Of a stretch of 51,288 bases of DNA, positions 16,242-26,083 are shown piece by piece; the first letter of the stretch is position 1, and each line of letters begins with the position of its first letter. Origin of the DNA: Actinomycetota bacterium. Lineage in GTDB: Bacteria > Actinomycetota > Actinomycetes > Propionibacteriales > Propionibacteriaceae. Where the stretch lies: contig JAIUOS010000028.1 in assembly GCA_020161755.1 (NCBI GenBank), forward strand, positions 1 to 51,288. The letters are read 5' to 3'. Below the pieces are notes generated by a model that saw only the letters and a list, made by a program, of their open reading frames with translations, had not been told where the DNA came from and did not search any database. Position numbers and translations under genes: made by a program.

Positions 16242-17122
16242 AGCCGGGAGTTCGGGGTGGGCGAGCCGCGCCCGGACGGGGAGGCCGTGCCCGGCGACGG
16301 GGAACCCGACGACGGCGAGCCGGACGGGGACGGCGACGCCGACCCGGGCGACGGCGACCCGGGCGACGGCGACGCCGAGGACGGCGACGGCGAGCCCGAC
16401 TCCGGAGACGGCGACCCGGACTGCGGCGAGCCGGACGCACTGGTCGGCACCGGCGGCGGCGGGGAGACCGGCGGCGCCTGCTGGAAGATCAGGATCGAGA
16501 TCAGCACGGCGAGCGCGGCCAGCAGCAGCATCAGCAGCCAGGAGGCGAGGATCGACAGCCAGCCGGCGCGGTCGTGGCGTCCGGGCCAGGGCAGCGGCCA
16601 CAGCTTGGCGATGCCGGGACGCACCCGGTCGATCCAGTGCAGCTGGTAGTCGGGCCCGGCGGGCGTGCCCTGCAGCGGGACGTCGGACAGGTCGACCTCG
16701 GCCAGGATCCGGACGGCCTCGGCCATCGAGGCCGGCGACGCGTCGTAGGCCAGCGCCACCCAGGGCGTGGCCGGGGTCTCCTCGCCGATCCGGGGGTCGT
16801 CGTCCAGGTCGTCGGTGTAGCGCAGGCCCAGCCGGCCGTCCTTCTGGCCGTGCCCGCCGCGGGCCAGGACGGTGTCGATGTGCATCCGGTCGACGGTGCC
16901 GGCGAACCGGTCGCGCGCACCCGCGTCCGCGGCCGCGCCTTCGGAGAGCAGCACCAGCATGGTGGGGGTGTTGGCCTGGTCGTGGCCGATGTAGGCCACG
17001 CCGGACGGGGCGGCGACCAGCCGCGCGTCCAGCCAGTAGGCGCCGACCTTCGGCGGATCGGACGGGAGCAGCGGAGACAGCAGCGGCGGCCGGGCGTCGT
17101 CCGGCTGCTGCGGTGTGCTCAT
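16238..17122 (-). CDS. Membrane-anchored hypothetical protein with Ser/Pro/Gly-rich tail
   Basis: A 294-aa protein of unknown function. The N-terminal 170 residues form a soluble domain (KVGAYWLDARLVAAPSGVAY, RFAGTVDRMHIDTVLARGG) that loosely recalls the N-lobe of actinobacterial Ser/Thr kinases but has no catalytic motifs. One transmembrane helix follows (ILASWLLMLLLAALAVLISI), then about 80 residues built from SGSPSP/SPGS repeats, presumably outside the membrane. ATG 17122 was chosen; an upstream GTG at 17149 sits on its own GGAGG. The repeats are low-complexity at both DNA and protein level. The HAD phosphatase overlaps its 3' end. Confidence 0.7.
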   Translation of the reverse strand: MSTPQQPDDARPPLLSPLLPSDPPKVGAYWLDARLVAAPSGVAYIGHDQANTPTMLVLLSEGAAADAGARDRFAGTVDRMHIDTVLARGGHGQKDGRLGLRYTDDLDDDPRIGEETPATPWVALAYDASPASMAEAVRILAEVDLSDVPLQGTPAGPDYQLHWIDRVRPGIAKLWPLPWPGRHDRAGWLSILASWLLMLLLAALAVLISILIFQQAPPVSPPPPVPTSASGSPQSGSPSPESGSPSPSSASPSPGSPSPGSASPSPSGSPSSGSPSPGTASPSGRGSPTPNSRL

Positions 17123-17178
17123 CTCGTCCCATTCGTCGCACGCGGGCACCTCCCCGCGGTGCCCCCATTGTGCCGTAC

Positions 17179-17254
17179 CCGCCGAACGCCTCCGTTCCGG
17201 TCAAACGCTCCAGCCCCTGAGGTGGCGTTTGACCGCAACGGAGGCGTTCGGCGG
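17179..17254. repeat. Long inverted repeat, 30-bp arms with one mismatch
   Basis: The left arm (17179-17208) contains CCGCCGAACGCCTCCGTT and the right arm (17225-17254) contains AACGGAGGCGTTCGGCGG. The arms match over 30 bp except one C/C position, around a 16-bp loop. It is in the divergent region between the membrane-anchored protein and moxR, so it is unlikely to be a terminator of either. Confidence 0.85.
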
Positions 17255-17285
17255 ATGGGGGGGACGGGCCCGGTACGGTCACAGG

Positions 17286-17328
17286 GGGTGCACAGGGCCA
17301 GCCGGTATCGTTGGCGCACCTGTGCACA
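17286..17328. promoter_or_regulatory. Inverted repeat upstream of moxR
   Basis: GTGCACAGG and CCTGTGCAC face each other around a spacer of about 23 bp, some 30-70 bp before the moxR start. This is the expected promoter region and the repeat may be an operator. No regulator is recognised. Confidence 0.35.
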
Positions 17329-17356
17329 TCGACTCAGACCAGCAGGAGAGACTCGC

Positions 17357-18457
<1,101 letters not shown>

Positions 18458-18462
18458 CGCAG

Positions 18463-19512
18463 ATGAGCGTGCAGCCCGGATTCGCCCCACCGCCCGAGGA
18501 GTTCGGCGCGGTGGAGTCGGTGCTGCACGAACCGCGCGCGGCCACCATTCCGCTGCACAAGCTCGCGCCGGAGGCGGCGCTGCGACGGCTGGAGCTGACC
18601 GTCGTCCGGCGCCTGGAGGGCTTCCTGCACGGCGACCACCAGGGCCTGCTGCCCGGCCCCGGGTCGGAGGCCAACGACGCCCGCATGTACGTGCCGGGCC
18701 AGGACGACGTCCGCAAGATCGACTGGGCGGTCACCGCGCGCACCACCGTCCCGTACGTCCGGGACACCATCGCCGATCGCGAGCTCGAGATCTGGGCGCT
18801 GCTCGACGTCACCCCGTCGATGAACTGGGGCACCGAGGGCGTCACCAAGCGCGACCTCGGCATCGCCGCGATCGCAACCATCGGGTTCCTCAGCCAGCGG
18901 ATGGGCGACCGGTTTGGCGGCCTGGTGATGCGTCCCGACCAGATCAAGCGCTACCCGGCCCAGTCCGGACGCACCGCCCTGTACGGGCTGCTGCGCCGGC
19001 TGCTGACCGAGCCGATCGTGTCCGACCACACCACCGGCCCGTACTCGTTGGCCGCGGGCATCCAGCGGATGGCGCGCACCGAGCGCCGTCGCGGCATGCG
19101 GCTGGTCGTCTCCGACTTCCTCACCCCCGGCGACTTCGAGCTGGACCCGAACGTCGAGCCGGAGTGGGAGCGTCCGATGCGCCAGCTGGCGGTGCGCAAC
19201 CAGGTGCTGGCCGTCGAGGTGGTCGACCGCCACGAGATCGAGTTCGCGGACGTCGGCGACCTGCTGATCCGCGACCCGGAGACCAACTTCGAGCGGTACG
19301 TGAACACGTCCGACGACGCGGCCCGCGAACGCATGGACGCGGCCACCGCGGCCCAGCGCGAACGCATCCGGATCGCGCTGCGGCGAGCCGGGGCCGCGCA
19401 CATCCAGTTGCGTACCGACAGAGACTGGGTGCATGACATCGCACGCTTCGTGCTGGCCTACCGCCGGACGGCCAGCATGCTGCACCAGCCGCCGGCGGGG
19501 GTGACGAAGTGA
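18463..19512 (+). CDS. DUF58 domain protein
   Basis: A 349-aa cytoplasmic DUF58 protein. The signature region is seen: GLLPGPGSEANDARMYVPGQDDVRKIDW, with the conserved DD-R-IDW element, followed by a VWA-like fold with a partial metal site (LLDVTPSMNWG). DUF58 proteins accompany MoxR ATPases; their molecular role is not settled. The ATG at 18463 lies 5 bases after the moxR stop. Its own stop overlaps the next GTG start. No signal peptide or membrane helix is evident. Confidence 0.93.
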   Translation: MSVQPGFAPPPEEFGAVESVLHEPRAATIPLHKLAPEAALRRLELTVVRRLEGFLHGDHQGLLPGPGSEANDARMYVPGQDDVRKIDWAVTARTTVPYVRDTIADRELEIWALLDVTPSMNWGTEGVTKRDLGIAAIATIGFLSQRMGDRFGGLVMRPDQIKRYPAQSGRTALYGLLRRLLTEPIVSDHTTGPYSLAAGIQRMARTERRRGMRLVVSDFLTPGDFELDPNVEPEWERPMRQLAVRNQVLAVEVVDRHEIEFADVGDLLIRDPETNFERYVNTSDDAARERMDAATAAQRERIRIALRRAGAAHIQLRTDRDWVHDIARFVLAYRRTASMLHQPPAGVTK

Positions 19513-20474
19513 ACTTCGACTGGTTCCCGACGTTCATCGCCCCCGAGCGGCTGTGGGTGCTGCTGGTGGTGCCGCTGATGATCGCCGCCTACATCTACCT
19601 GGTGCTGCGCAAGAAGAAGACCGGGATGCGGTTCACCAACACCGCGATCCTGTCCCGGGTGGTGCCCAAGCAGTCGCAGTGGCGTCGGCACCTCGCGGTC
19701 GCGCTGTCGCTGGCGGCGCTGGTCGCGCTCAGTTTCGCGTGGGCGCGTCCCAACGGCATCGAGATGGTGCCCCGGGAGCGAGCTACCGTGGTTCTGGTGA
19801 TCGACATCTCGCAGTCGATGCAGGCCACCGACGTGAAGCCGACCCGGCTGGACGCCGCCAAGGAGGCGGCGCTGGCCTTCGTGAAGGCGCTGCCCGCGCA
19901 GTACAACGTCTCGATCGTCAGCCTGTCGGGCAACCCGAACGTGCGGCTGCCACCCACCGTCGACCGCGTGCAGGCCCAGCAGGCGATCAACGGGTTGAAG
20001 CTGCAGGACTCGACCGCGGTCGGCGAATCGATCTACGTGGCGCTGAACTCGCTGCTGCTCGCCCCGAAGGGCACCGACTCGACCCCCGCGCCCGGCGCGA
20101 TCGTGCTGCTGTCGGACGGCCAGAACACGGCCGGACGCGCGCCGTCGCAGGCGGCCGCGGAGGCCAAGAAGCAGAACGTGCCCGTCTACACGATCGCCTA
20201 CGGCACCGACAACGGCCACGTCGACCTCGACGGCAAGCGTGAGCCGGTGCCGCCGGACCGCACCCTGCTGACCAACATCGCCCAGGCGACCGGCGGGCAG
20301 GCGTTCTCGGCGGAGAGCCTCGACCAGCTCAACAAGGTCTACAACAACATCCGCAGCGAGGTCGGTCAGACCCCGACGAAGAAGGAGACCACCGCCCTGT
20401 GGGCCGGCTACGGGCTGGCCTTCGCGGTGGTGGCGGCCCTGGCCGCCGTCTCCCTGGGAACGAGGTGGCCGTAG
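19509..20474 (+). CDS. Membrane VWA-domain protein (BatA-like)
   Basis: A 321-aa protein with two N-terminal transmembrane helices (LWVLLVVPLMIAAYIYLVL, HLAVALSLAALVALSFAW), a von Willebrand A domain with a complete MIDAS (VIDISQSM ... VLLSDGQNT) and a C-terminal helix (YGLAFAVVAALAAVSLG). VWA domains bind ligands through a metal ion. The GTG start overlaps the DUF58 stop (GTGA). It is clearly paralogous to the next gene, so this operon carries a tandem duplication as in Bat loci. Partners are expected to be MoxR and the second VWA protein. No TPR protein (BatB/C/E type) is encoded here. Confidence 0.92.
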   Translation: MNFDWFPTFIAPERLWVLLVVPLMIAAYIYLVLRKKKTGMRFTNTAILSRVVPKQSQWRRHLAVALSLAALVALSFAWARPNGIEMVPRERATVVLVIDISQSMQATDVKPTRLDAAKEAALAFVKALPAQYNVSIVSLSGNPNVRLPPTVDRVQAQQAINGLKLQDSTAVGESIYVALNSLLLAPKGTDSTPAPGAIVLLSDGQNTAGRAPSQAAAEAKKQNVPVYTIAYGTDNGHVDLDGKREPVPPDRTLLTNIAQATGGQAFSAESLDQLNKVYNNIRSEVGQTPTKKETTALWAGYGLAFAVVAALAAVSLGTRWP

Positions 20475-20476
20475 TC

Positions 20477-21433
20477 ATGTGGTTGGAGTTCATGAGGCCC
20501 GAGCGCCTGTGGTGGCTGCTGATGATCCCGCTGCTGGTGGGCCTGTACCTGTTCCTGTTGTGGCGGCGGCGTCGCAAGACCCGTCCGCACGCGATCACGA
20601 ACCTCGAGCGCGTGCTGCCCAAGCAGCAGGCGTGGAAGCGGCACGTGGCCGTGGGTGCGGCCGTGATCGCGCTGGCCGCGTTGAACGTGGCGTTCGCGCA
20701 GCCGAAGGGCGAGGTGGAGGTGCCTCGTGAGCGCGCGACGATCGTGGTGACGATCGACGTGTCCCGCTCAATGCTCGCCGAGGACGTCGCACCGAACCGG
20801 CTGGCCGCGGAGAAGAGCGCTGCGCAGTCGTTCCTGCAGATGCTGCCCACCGGGTTCAACGTGGCGCTGGTGAGTTTCTCCGGCTACGCCACGATCCTGG
20901 TGCCGCCGACCACCGACCGCGGTGTGGTGGCGGCGGCCATCGACGGGCTCCAGGTGGCCCCGTCCACGGCGATCGGTGAGGGCATCTACTCCTCGCTGGA
21001 CGCGATGGACCAGGCGCCCCCCGATCCCAACGACCCGGACAGCACTGCGCCCGGTGCGATCGTGCTGCTCAGCGACGGCTACACGAACGTGCCGCGTCCC
21101 TCCGGCCCGGCGGCGGTCGAGGCCGGCAAGCGGCACATCCCGATCTACACCATCGCCTACGGCACCCCGAACGGCTACGTGGAGAACGACGGACGCCGCG
21201 AGCCGGTACCGGTCGACACCGCCGAACTGGCCAACATCGCGCGGCTCTCCGGCGGCAAGGCGTTCACCGCCGCCTCCTCCAGCGAGTTGAAGGAGGTGTA
21301 CTCCTCCGTGGCGCGCCAGGTCGGCTACATGAAGGTCGACCAAGAGGTCACCGAGCAGTACGCCGGCTACGCGGTGCTGTTCTCGATCCTCGCCGCCTTC
21401 GCGGTGATCTCCCTGGGCGCCCGCTGGCCCTGA
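20477..21433 (+). CDS. Membrane VWA-domain protein (BatA-like), second paralogue
   Basis: A 318-aa paralogue of the preceding protein with the same plan: FMRPERLWWLLMIPLLVGLYLF then a second helix, VWA domain with MIDAS (VTIDVSRSM ... VLLSDGYTN), and a C-terminal membrane helix (YAVLFSILAAFAVISLG). The ATG at 20477 starts two bases after the upstream stop and has GAGGTGG further upstream; a longer in-frame reading (from 20399) would overlap the previous gene and is rejected. Both paralogues share TIAYGTxNG and REPVP motifs, evidence of duplication. It ends the moxR operon and is followed at once by a 39-nt repeat array. Confidence 0.92.
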   Translation: MWLEFMRPERLWWLLMIPLLVGLYLFLLWRRRRKTRPHAITNLERVLPKQQAWKRHVAVGAAVIALAALNVAFAQPKGEVEVPRERATIVVTIDVSRSMLAEDVAPNRLAAEKSAAQSFLQMLPTGFNVALVSFSGYATILVPPTTDRGVVAAAIDGLQVAPSTAIGEGIYSSLDAMDQAPPDPNDPDSTAPGAIVLLSDGYTNVPRPSGPAAVEAGKRHIPIYTIAYGTPNGYVENDGRREPVPVDTAELANIARLSGGKAFTAASSSELKEVYSSVARQVGYMKVDQEVTEQYAGYAVLFSILAAFAVISLGARWP

Positions 21434-21437
21434 CCCC

Positions 21438-21565
21438 GGGGACGGTTCTTCGATCCGCCAAATTCTGGCGGGTATCGGGGACGGTTCTTTGATCCGCCGG
21501 ATTCTGGCGGGTATCGGGGACGGTTCTTTGATCCGCCAGATTCTGGCGGGAAATGGGGACGGATC
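21438..21565. repeat. GGGGACGGTT repeat array, locus 2
   Basis: Four starts of GGGGACGG at 21438, 21477, 21516 and 21555, spaced exactly 39 nt. Each unit contains GATCCGCC-rATTC-TGGCGGG, a hairpin core. The array fills the gap between the convergent VWA gene and the YggS gene. Confidence 0.92.
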
Positions 21566-21568
21566 TCC

Positions 21569-22264
21569 TCACCCGCGCGCGCCGAAGATGGCGGTGCCGA
21601 TCCGCACCACGGTGGCCCCGTGGGCGATGGCTGCCTCAAAGTCACCCGACATGCCCATCGACAGCTCGTCCCAGCTCTGGCCGGGCGTCCCCGCGTCCCG
21701 TAGTTGTTGCTGCACGGTGACCACCCGCTCGAAGCAGGCGCTGACCAGCGCGGGGTCGGGAGAGGGCAGCGCGATCGTCATGAGCCCCCGGACGCGTAGC
21801 GCGTCGAAGGCCACCAGCGCCCTCGCGAAGGCCGGGACGGCGTCCGGCCGGAGCCCGAACTTGGAGTCCTCCCCGGAGGAGTTCACCTGCACCAGCACGT
21901 CGAGCTGCCGTCCCGCCGCGTGGAGGCGCCGGTCGAGCTCGGCGGCCAGGGGGAGTGAGTCGAGCGCCTGGAACTCGGACGCGAACCCGGCCACGAGCCG
22001 TGCCTTGTTCGACTGGAGGTGTCCGATCATCACCCATTCCAAACCCGGCACCCCCGCGAGCTCGGACGCCTTGCCGGCCGCCTCCTGCACCCGGTTCTCC
22101 CCGAACCGGGTGCAGCCCGCCGCGTGCGCGGCCAGGACGTCCGCCGCCGGACGGGTCTTGCTCACCGGCAGGAGCCGCACCGCGTCCGGTGGACGCTCGG
22201 CAGCGAGGCAGGCATCGTCGATGCGTGCCCGGACGGCGGCCAGGTTCGCCGCGATCTGCTGCAT
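21569..22264 (-). CDS. YggS-family pyridoxal phosphate homeostasis protein
   Basis: A 231-aa PLP-binding protein of the YggS/PROSC family, a non-catalytic TIM-barrel protein that keeps PLP levels balanced. The PLP lysine is in LLPVSKTRPAA, and the phosphate-binding C-terminal motif is LSMGMSGDFEAAIAHGATVVRIGTAIFG. GENRVQE and WVMIGHLQSNKA are also typical. In many actinobacteria a homologue sits in the division cluster beside sepF; here it stands alone, so it may be a relocated or second copy. ATG at 22264. It is divergent from the DUF3145 gene with about 130 bp between. Confidence 0.94.
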   Translation of the reverse strand: MQQIAANLAAVRARIDDACLAAERPPDAVRLLPVSKTRPAADVLAAHAAGCTRFGENRVQEAAGKASELAGVPGLEWVMIGHLQSNKARLVAGFASEFQALDSLPLAAELDRRLHAAGRQLDVLVQVNSSGEDSKFGLRPDAVPAFARALVAFDALRVRGLMTIALPSPDPALVSACFERVVTVQQQLRDAGTPGQSWDELSMGMSGDFEAAIAHGATVVRIGTAIFGARG

Positions 22265-22394
22265 GCGCCCAAGCTAACCACGCGCGGGCGACCACGATGG
22301 GCTGGTACGCGAGGGACTCGTGGGGCAGAATGGTGCCGTTCCCTTCAGGGGTCGAGGTGGCTGGGGAAGGCACATCTCGGAAGAAGGGGACCCG

Positions 22395-22892
22395 ATGTCC
22401 AGCACGCGTGGGATCGTCCAGATCCACTCCGCGCCGGTAGCGCTGCGCCCGCACCTTGAGTGGGCCGCAGGCGCTGTGTTCGGCGCGCCCGTCGAGTTCG
22501 ACTGGTCGGGACAGCCCGCCGAGACCCGCAGCCTCCGCGCCGAGTACGCGTGGCACGGCGCGCCCGGCACCGGCGCCCAACTCGCCAGCGCACTGCGCGG
22601 CTGCCAGCGCGCCCGCTTCGAGGTGACCGAGGAGCCGTCCGCCGGTCACGAGGGCATGCGCTGGGCGTTCACTCCGCGCCTGGGGATCTTCGCCGCTGCG
22701 ATCAACGCCCACGGCGACATCATGATCCACGAGGAGCGGCTCAAGCGCGCGATCCTCGCCGACGCCCTGGGACGCCAGCCGCTCGCCGAGGGTGTCGCCG
22801 AACTGCTCGGTGCCCGCTGGGACGCCGAACTCGAGGCGTTCCGTCAAGCCGGGGACGGGGCTCCCGTCCGCTGGCTGCACCAGGTGGGCTGA
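22395..22892 (+). CDS. DUF3145 family actinobacterial protein
   Basis: A 165-aa conserved protein of the DUF3145 family, found close to fatty-acid synthesis genes in Streptomyces and relatives. Characteristic stretches are RGIVQIHSAPVALRPH, the acidic FDWSGQPAETRSLRAEY and MRWAFTPRLGIF. Function unknown; no membrane segment. ATG 22395 follows AAGGGGAC; an in-frame start at 22320 has no ribosome site. It converges on the accD end of the fab operon with a candidate terminator between. Confidence 0.88.
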   Translation: MSSTRGIVQIHSAPVALRPHLEWAAGAVFGAPVEFDWSGQPAETRSLRAEYAWHGAPGTGAQLASALRGCQRARFEVTEEPSAGHEGMRWAFTPRLGIFAAAINAHGDIMIHEERLKRAILADALGRQPLAEGVAELLGARWDAELEAFRQAGDGAPVRWLHQVG

Positions 22893-23196
22893 AAGGACCG
22901 CTCCCTTACCGCCCCGTCCGGCCGCGTCCGCGCGCTGTGTCGGGATCCGGCCGCGAACCGCGTCCCAGATGTCCCGGCGGTCCCAGCCGGCGAGTTGGGT
23001 GGACGGATGGCGTCACCGTTCTGCTGCGTCGGGCGGCCCCGCTGCGGGCCCGTGGGTGACGCGCTCCGGACGGCCGTCGCCATTCGGCCGTCCAAGGGCC
23101 TGGGTGTGACGGCTGGGACGTCTGTGATCGCGAGAGCGGTCAGATCGCGTCAGTGGGCGTGACAGGGGCGGTTGATCTCCAGTCCAGGCACCGGGG
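22893..23196. other. Convergent intergenic gap with no gene
   Basis: About 300 bp between DUF3145 and the acyl-CoA carboxylase gene. Apart from one 9-bp perfect hairpin (23068-23093) I see no coding or RNA signal. Confidence 0.6.
23068..23093. terminator. Candidate bidirectional transcription terminator hairpin
   Basis: GGACGGCCG and CGGCCGTCC form a perfect 9-bp stem with an 8-base loop between two convergent genes. There is no T-tract, as is common in high-GC actinobacteria, so termination is inferred from position and stem strength. Confidence 0.5.
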
Positions 23197-24618
23197 TCAG
23201 AGGGGGATGTTGCCGTGGAGGCCGCGGACGCCGGTGTCGGCGGCGCGCACGGCGGCGGCGAGGGCCGAGCGGGTGGTGTCGGGGGCGATGATCTCGTCGA
23301 CGACGCCGATCTCGACGGCCTTCTCCACGCCGCCGGCGATCTTCTCGTGCTCGGCGGCGAGCTCGGCCTCCACCTGGGCCAGCATGTCGCGGGGCACCTC
23401 GGCCAGCTTGCGGCGGTGCAGGATCCGGATCGCCGCCACCGGCCCCATCACCGCGATCTCGGCGCCGGGCCAGGCGAACACCCGGGTCGCGCCGAGCGAG
23501 CGTGAGTTCATCGCAATGTAGGCGCCGCCGTACGCCTTGCGGGTCACCAGCGTCACCCGCGGCACGGACGCCTCCGCGAACGCGTGCAACAGCTTCGCCC
23601 CGCGCCGCACGACGCCGTCCCACTCCTGGCCCACACCGGGCAGGTAGCCGGGCACGTCCACCAGCACCACCAGCGGGACGCCGAACGCGTCGCACAGCCG
23701 GACGAACCGGGCCGCCTTCTCGGCGCTGAGGGAGTCCAGGCAGCCGCCCAGGCGCAGCGGGTTGTTCGCCACCACACCGACGGTGCGGCCGGCCAGCCGG
23801 CCGAACGCCACCGTCACGTTGGGCGCCCAGCGCGCGTGCAGCTCGAACACCGAGCCCTCGTCGAGCAGCCCGCCGATCAGCGGGTGCACGTCGTAGGCGC
23901 GTTTCGCCGACTCCGGCAGCAGCGCGGCCAGGTCGGCGTCCGCCACCTGCGCCGCCACCCCGCCCTGCGCGGCCAGCAGCGTCGTCACCGCACGGGCGCG
24001 CGCGACCGCGTCCGCTTCGTCGTCGGCCACCACGTGCACCACGCCCGACTTGCGTTCGTGGGTGTCCGGGCCGCCGAGCCGCAGCATGTCCACGTCCTCG
24101 CCGGTCACCGAACGGACGACGTCCGGCCCGGTCACGAAGATGCGCCCCTGCGGCGCGAGGATCACGATGTCGGTCAGCGCCGGCCCGTACGCGGCACCGC
24201 CGGCCGCCGCGCCGAGCACGACCGAGATCTGCGGGATCTTGCCGGACGCCTGCGTCATCGCGTGGAAGATGCGTCCGACGGCGTGCAGGCTCAGGACGCC
24301 CTCGGCGAGGCGGGCCCCGCCGGAGTGCCAGATGCCGATGATCGGGACGCGGTCGACCATCGCCCGCCGGTACGCCTGCACGACGACCTCGCAGCCGGCC
24401 ACGCCCATCGCGCCGCCCATCACGGTGGCGTCGGAGCAGAACGCGACCGCCGGCGAGCCGTTCACGGTGCCGGTGGCCGCCAGCATTCCCGAGTCGTCGT
24501 CGGCGCTGATCAGCGCCAGCGTCCCCTCGTCGAACAGCGCGGCGAGCCGGCGGTTCGGGTTGCGCGGGTCCTCCTCGCGCGGCACCCGCGCGGGCTTGGG
24601 GCTGCTCACCTGGGTCAT
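23197..24618 (-). CDS. accD: Acyl-CoA (acetyl/propionyl-CoA) carboxylase carboxyltransferase beta subunit
   Basis: A 473-aa carboxyltransferase with two crotonase-like halves, transferring CO2 from carboxybiotin to acetyl- or propionyl-CoA. Marks: GTVNGSPAVAFCSDATVMGG, oxyanion glycines in SGGARLAEGV and LGAAAGGAAYGPAL, and in the second half VDVPGYLPGVGQEWDGVV and KAYGGAYIAMNS. ATG 24618 has GAGGAG 5 bases upstream; the in-frame GTG at 24630 lies within it. It ends the fab operon, where mycobacteria have accD6. The biotin-carrying alpha subunit is not in the window. Substrate choice (malonyl- versus methylmalonyl-CoA) cannot be read from the sequence. Confidence 0.93.
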   Translation of the reverse strand: MTQVSSPKPARVPREEDPRNPNRRLAALFDEGTLALISADDDSGMLAATGTVNGSPAVAFCSDATVMGGAMGVAGCEVVVQAYRRAMVDRVPIIGIWHSGGARLAEGVLSLHAVGRIFHAMTQASGKIPQISVVLGAAAGGAAYGPALTDIVILAPQGRIFVTGPDVVRSVTGEDVDMLRLGGPDTHERKSGVVHVVADDEADAVARARAVTTLLAAQGGVAAQVADADLAALLPESAKRAYDVHPLIGGLLDEGSVFELHARWAPNVTVAFGRLAGRTVGVVANNPLRLGGCLDSLSAEKAARFVRLCDAFGVPLVVLVDVPGYLPGVGQEWDGVVRRGAKLLHAFAEASVPRVTLVTRKAYGGAYIAMNSRSLGATRVFAWPGAEIAVMGPVAAIRILHRRKLAEVPRDMLAQVEAELAAEHEKIAGGVEKAVEIGVVDEIIAPDTTRSALAAAVRAADTGVRGLHGNIPL

Positions 24619-24680
24619 CTCACTCCTCACCTCGGGGGATGGTCACCTCACCGGACGCCCGGCCCCTGCAGGGGAAGGGT

Positions 24681-25937
24681 TCAGACGGTGGCGTTCGCGT
24701 TCGTGAGCGCGATCGCGACGTTGTGGCCGCCGAAGCCGAACGAGTTGTTGATCGCGGCCAGGTCGCCCTCGGGCAGCGGACGCTTGACGTTCGCGGCGAT
24801 GTCGATGCCGAGGTCGGGCTCGGGATCCTCCAGGTTGATCGTCGGCGGCACCATCCGGTCCCGCAGCGCGAGCAGCGAGGCGATCGTCTCCAGCGCCCCG
24901 GCGCCACCGAGCAGGTGCCCGGTCATCGACTTGGTGGAGGTGACCACGACGTGGTCGGTGTCGTCGCCGAGCGCGGTGCGGATCGACCCGGCCTCGGTGA
25001 GGTCGCCCTGCGGCGTCGACGTGCCGTGCGCGTTCACGTGCTGGATGTCGGACGGGGTGAGCCCCGAGTCCTCGAGCGCCTTGATCATGGCGCCGGACTG
25101 GCCCTCGCCGGTGGGGTCGGGCTGGACGATGTCGTGGCTGTCGGCGGTGATGCCGGCCCCGGCGATCGTGCCGTAGATCTTCGCGCCGCGCGCCTTGGCG
25201 TGCTCGAGGGTCTCGAGCACCATGATCGCCGAGCCCTCGCCCATGACGAAGCCGTCACGGCCGCGGTCCCACGGACGCGAAGCGCCCTCGGGGTCGTCGT
25301 TGCGGCGGCTCAGCGCCTGCATCTGCCCGAACGCGGCGATCGGCAGCGGGTGGATGGTGGCCTCGGTACCGCCGACGACGGCGATGTCGGCCCGGCCCAG
25401 GCGCAGCTGGTCGAGCGCGAGCGAGATGGCCTCGTTGGACGACGCGCACGCCGACACCGGCGTGTGGACGCCGGCCTTGGCGTGGACGGCGAGGCCGACG
25501 TTCGCGGCGGGCGCGTTGGCCATCAGCATCGGGATCGTGAACGGGCTGACGCGGCGGTAGCCCTTGTCGCGCTGGGTGTCCCAGTTGTTCAGCAGGGAGT
25601 GCAGGCCGCCGATGCCGCTGGCGAGCGAGACGCTGAGCCGCTGCGGGTCGACCTCGTCCTCGGCCTCCCAGGTGAAGCCGGCGTCGGTCCAGGCCTCCTG
25701 GGCGGCGATCAGCGCGAGCTGGGTGGACCGGTCGAGGCGGCGCGCCTTGACCCGGTCGATCACCTCGGAGGGGTCGACGGCGACGTAGGCCGCGATCTTC
25801 ACCGGCAGGTCCGCCGCCCACTCCTCGGTGATGGCCCGGACGCCGGACTTGCCGGCGAGCAGGCCGGCCCAGGTGGAGGCAAGGTCGCCGCCGAGCGGGG
25901 TGGTGGCGCCGAGGCCGGTGATCACGATCTCAGTCAT
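24681..25937 (-). CDS. fabF: Beta-ketoacyl-ACP synthase II
   Basis: A 418-aa condensing enzyme that elongates acyl-ACP with malonyl-ACP. The Cys-His-His triad is clear: Cys in TPVSACASSNEAI, His in VNAHGTSTPQGD and His in NSFGFGGHNVAI. The N-terminus ITGLGATTPLGGD is standard. ATG 25937 has GAGGAA upstream. The gene follows acpP after a 146-bp gap that contains a hairpin repeat (25966-26010), and precedes accD by 62 bp. KasA-like function is inferred from position. Confidence 0.97.
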   Translation of the reverse strand: MTEIVITGLGATTPLGGDLASTWAGLLAGKSGVRAITEEWAADLPVKIAAYVAVDPSEVIDRVKARRLDRSTQLALIAAQEAWTDAGFTWEAEDEVDPQRLSVSLASGIGGLHSLLNNWDTQRDKGYRRVSPFTIPMLMANAPAANVGLAVHAKAGVHTPVSACASSNEAISLALDQLRLGRADIAVVGGTEATIHPLPIAAFGQMQALSRRNDDPEGASRPWDRGRDGFVMGEGSAIMVLETLEHAKARGAKIYGTIAGAGITADSHDIVQPDPTGEGQSGAMIKALEDSGLTPSDIQHVNAHGTSTPQGDLTEAGSIRTALGDDTDHVVVTSTKSMTGHLLGGAGALETIASLLALRDRMVPPTINLEDPEPDLGIDIAANVKRPLPEGDLAAINNSFGFGGHNVAIALTNANATV

Positions 25938-25965
25938 GGTTCCTCGAGGTGGTGGGTGGTGAGTG

Positions 25966-26010
25966 GGCCCTTCGTGACGCTTCGCTCGTACCTCGCGAAG
26001 CTCCTCAGGG
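25966..26010. repeat. GGCCCTTCGTGACGC hairpin repeat, copy 3 (inside the fab operon)
   Basis: Same opening and CTCCTCAGGG end as copy 1 at 1803, but the stem is GCTTCGC / GCGAAGC instead of GCGTTCG / CGAACGC. Pairing is kept while the sequence changes. It lies in the transcribed spacer between acpP and fabF and may affect their relative expression. Confidence 0.78.
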
Positions 26011-26083
26011 CGCGGTGGGTGCGGAACCGGACCTGCCGGGACCGGTGAGGGTCCCGACAGGCCGGATCAGCGGTGACGCTGGG

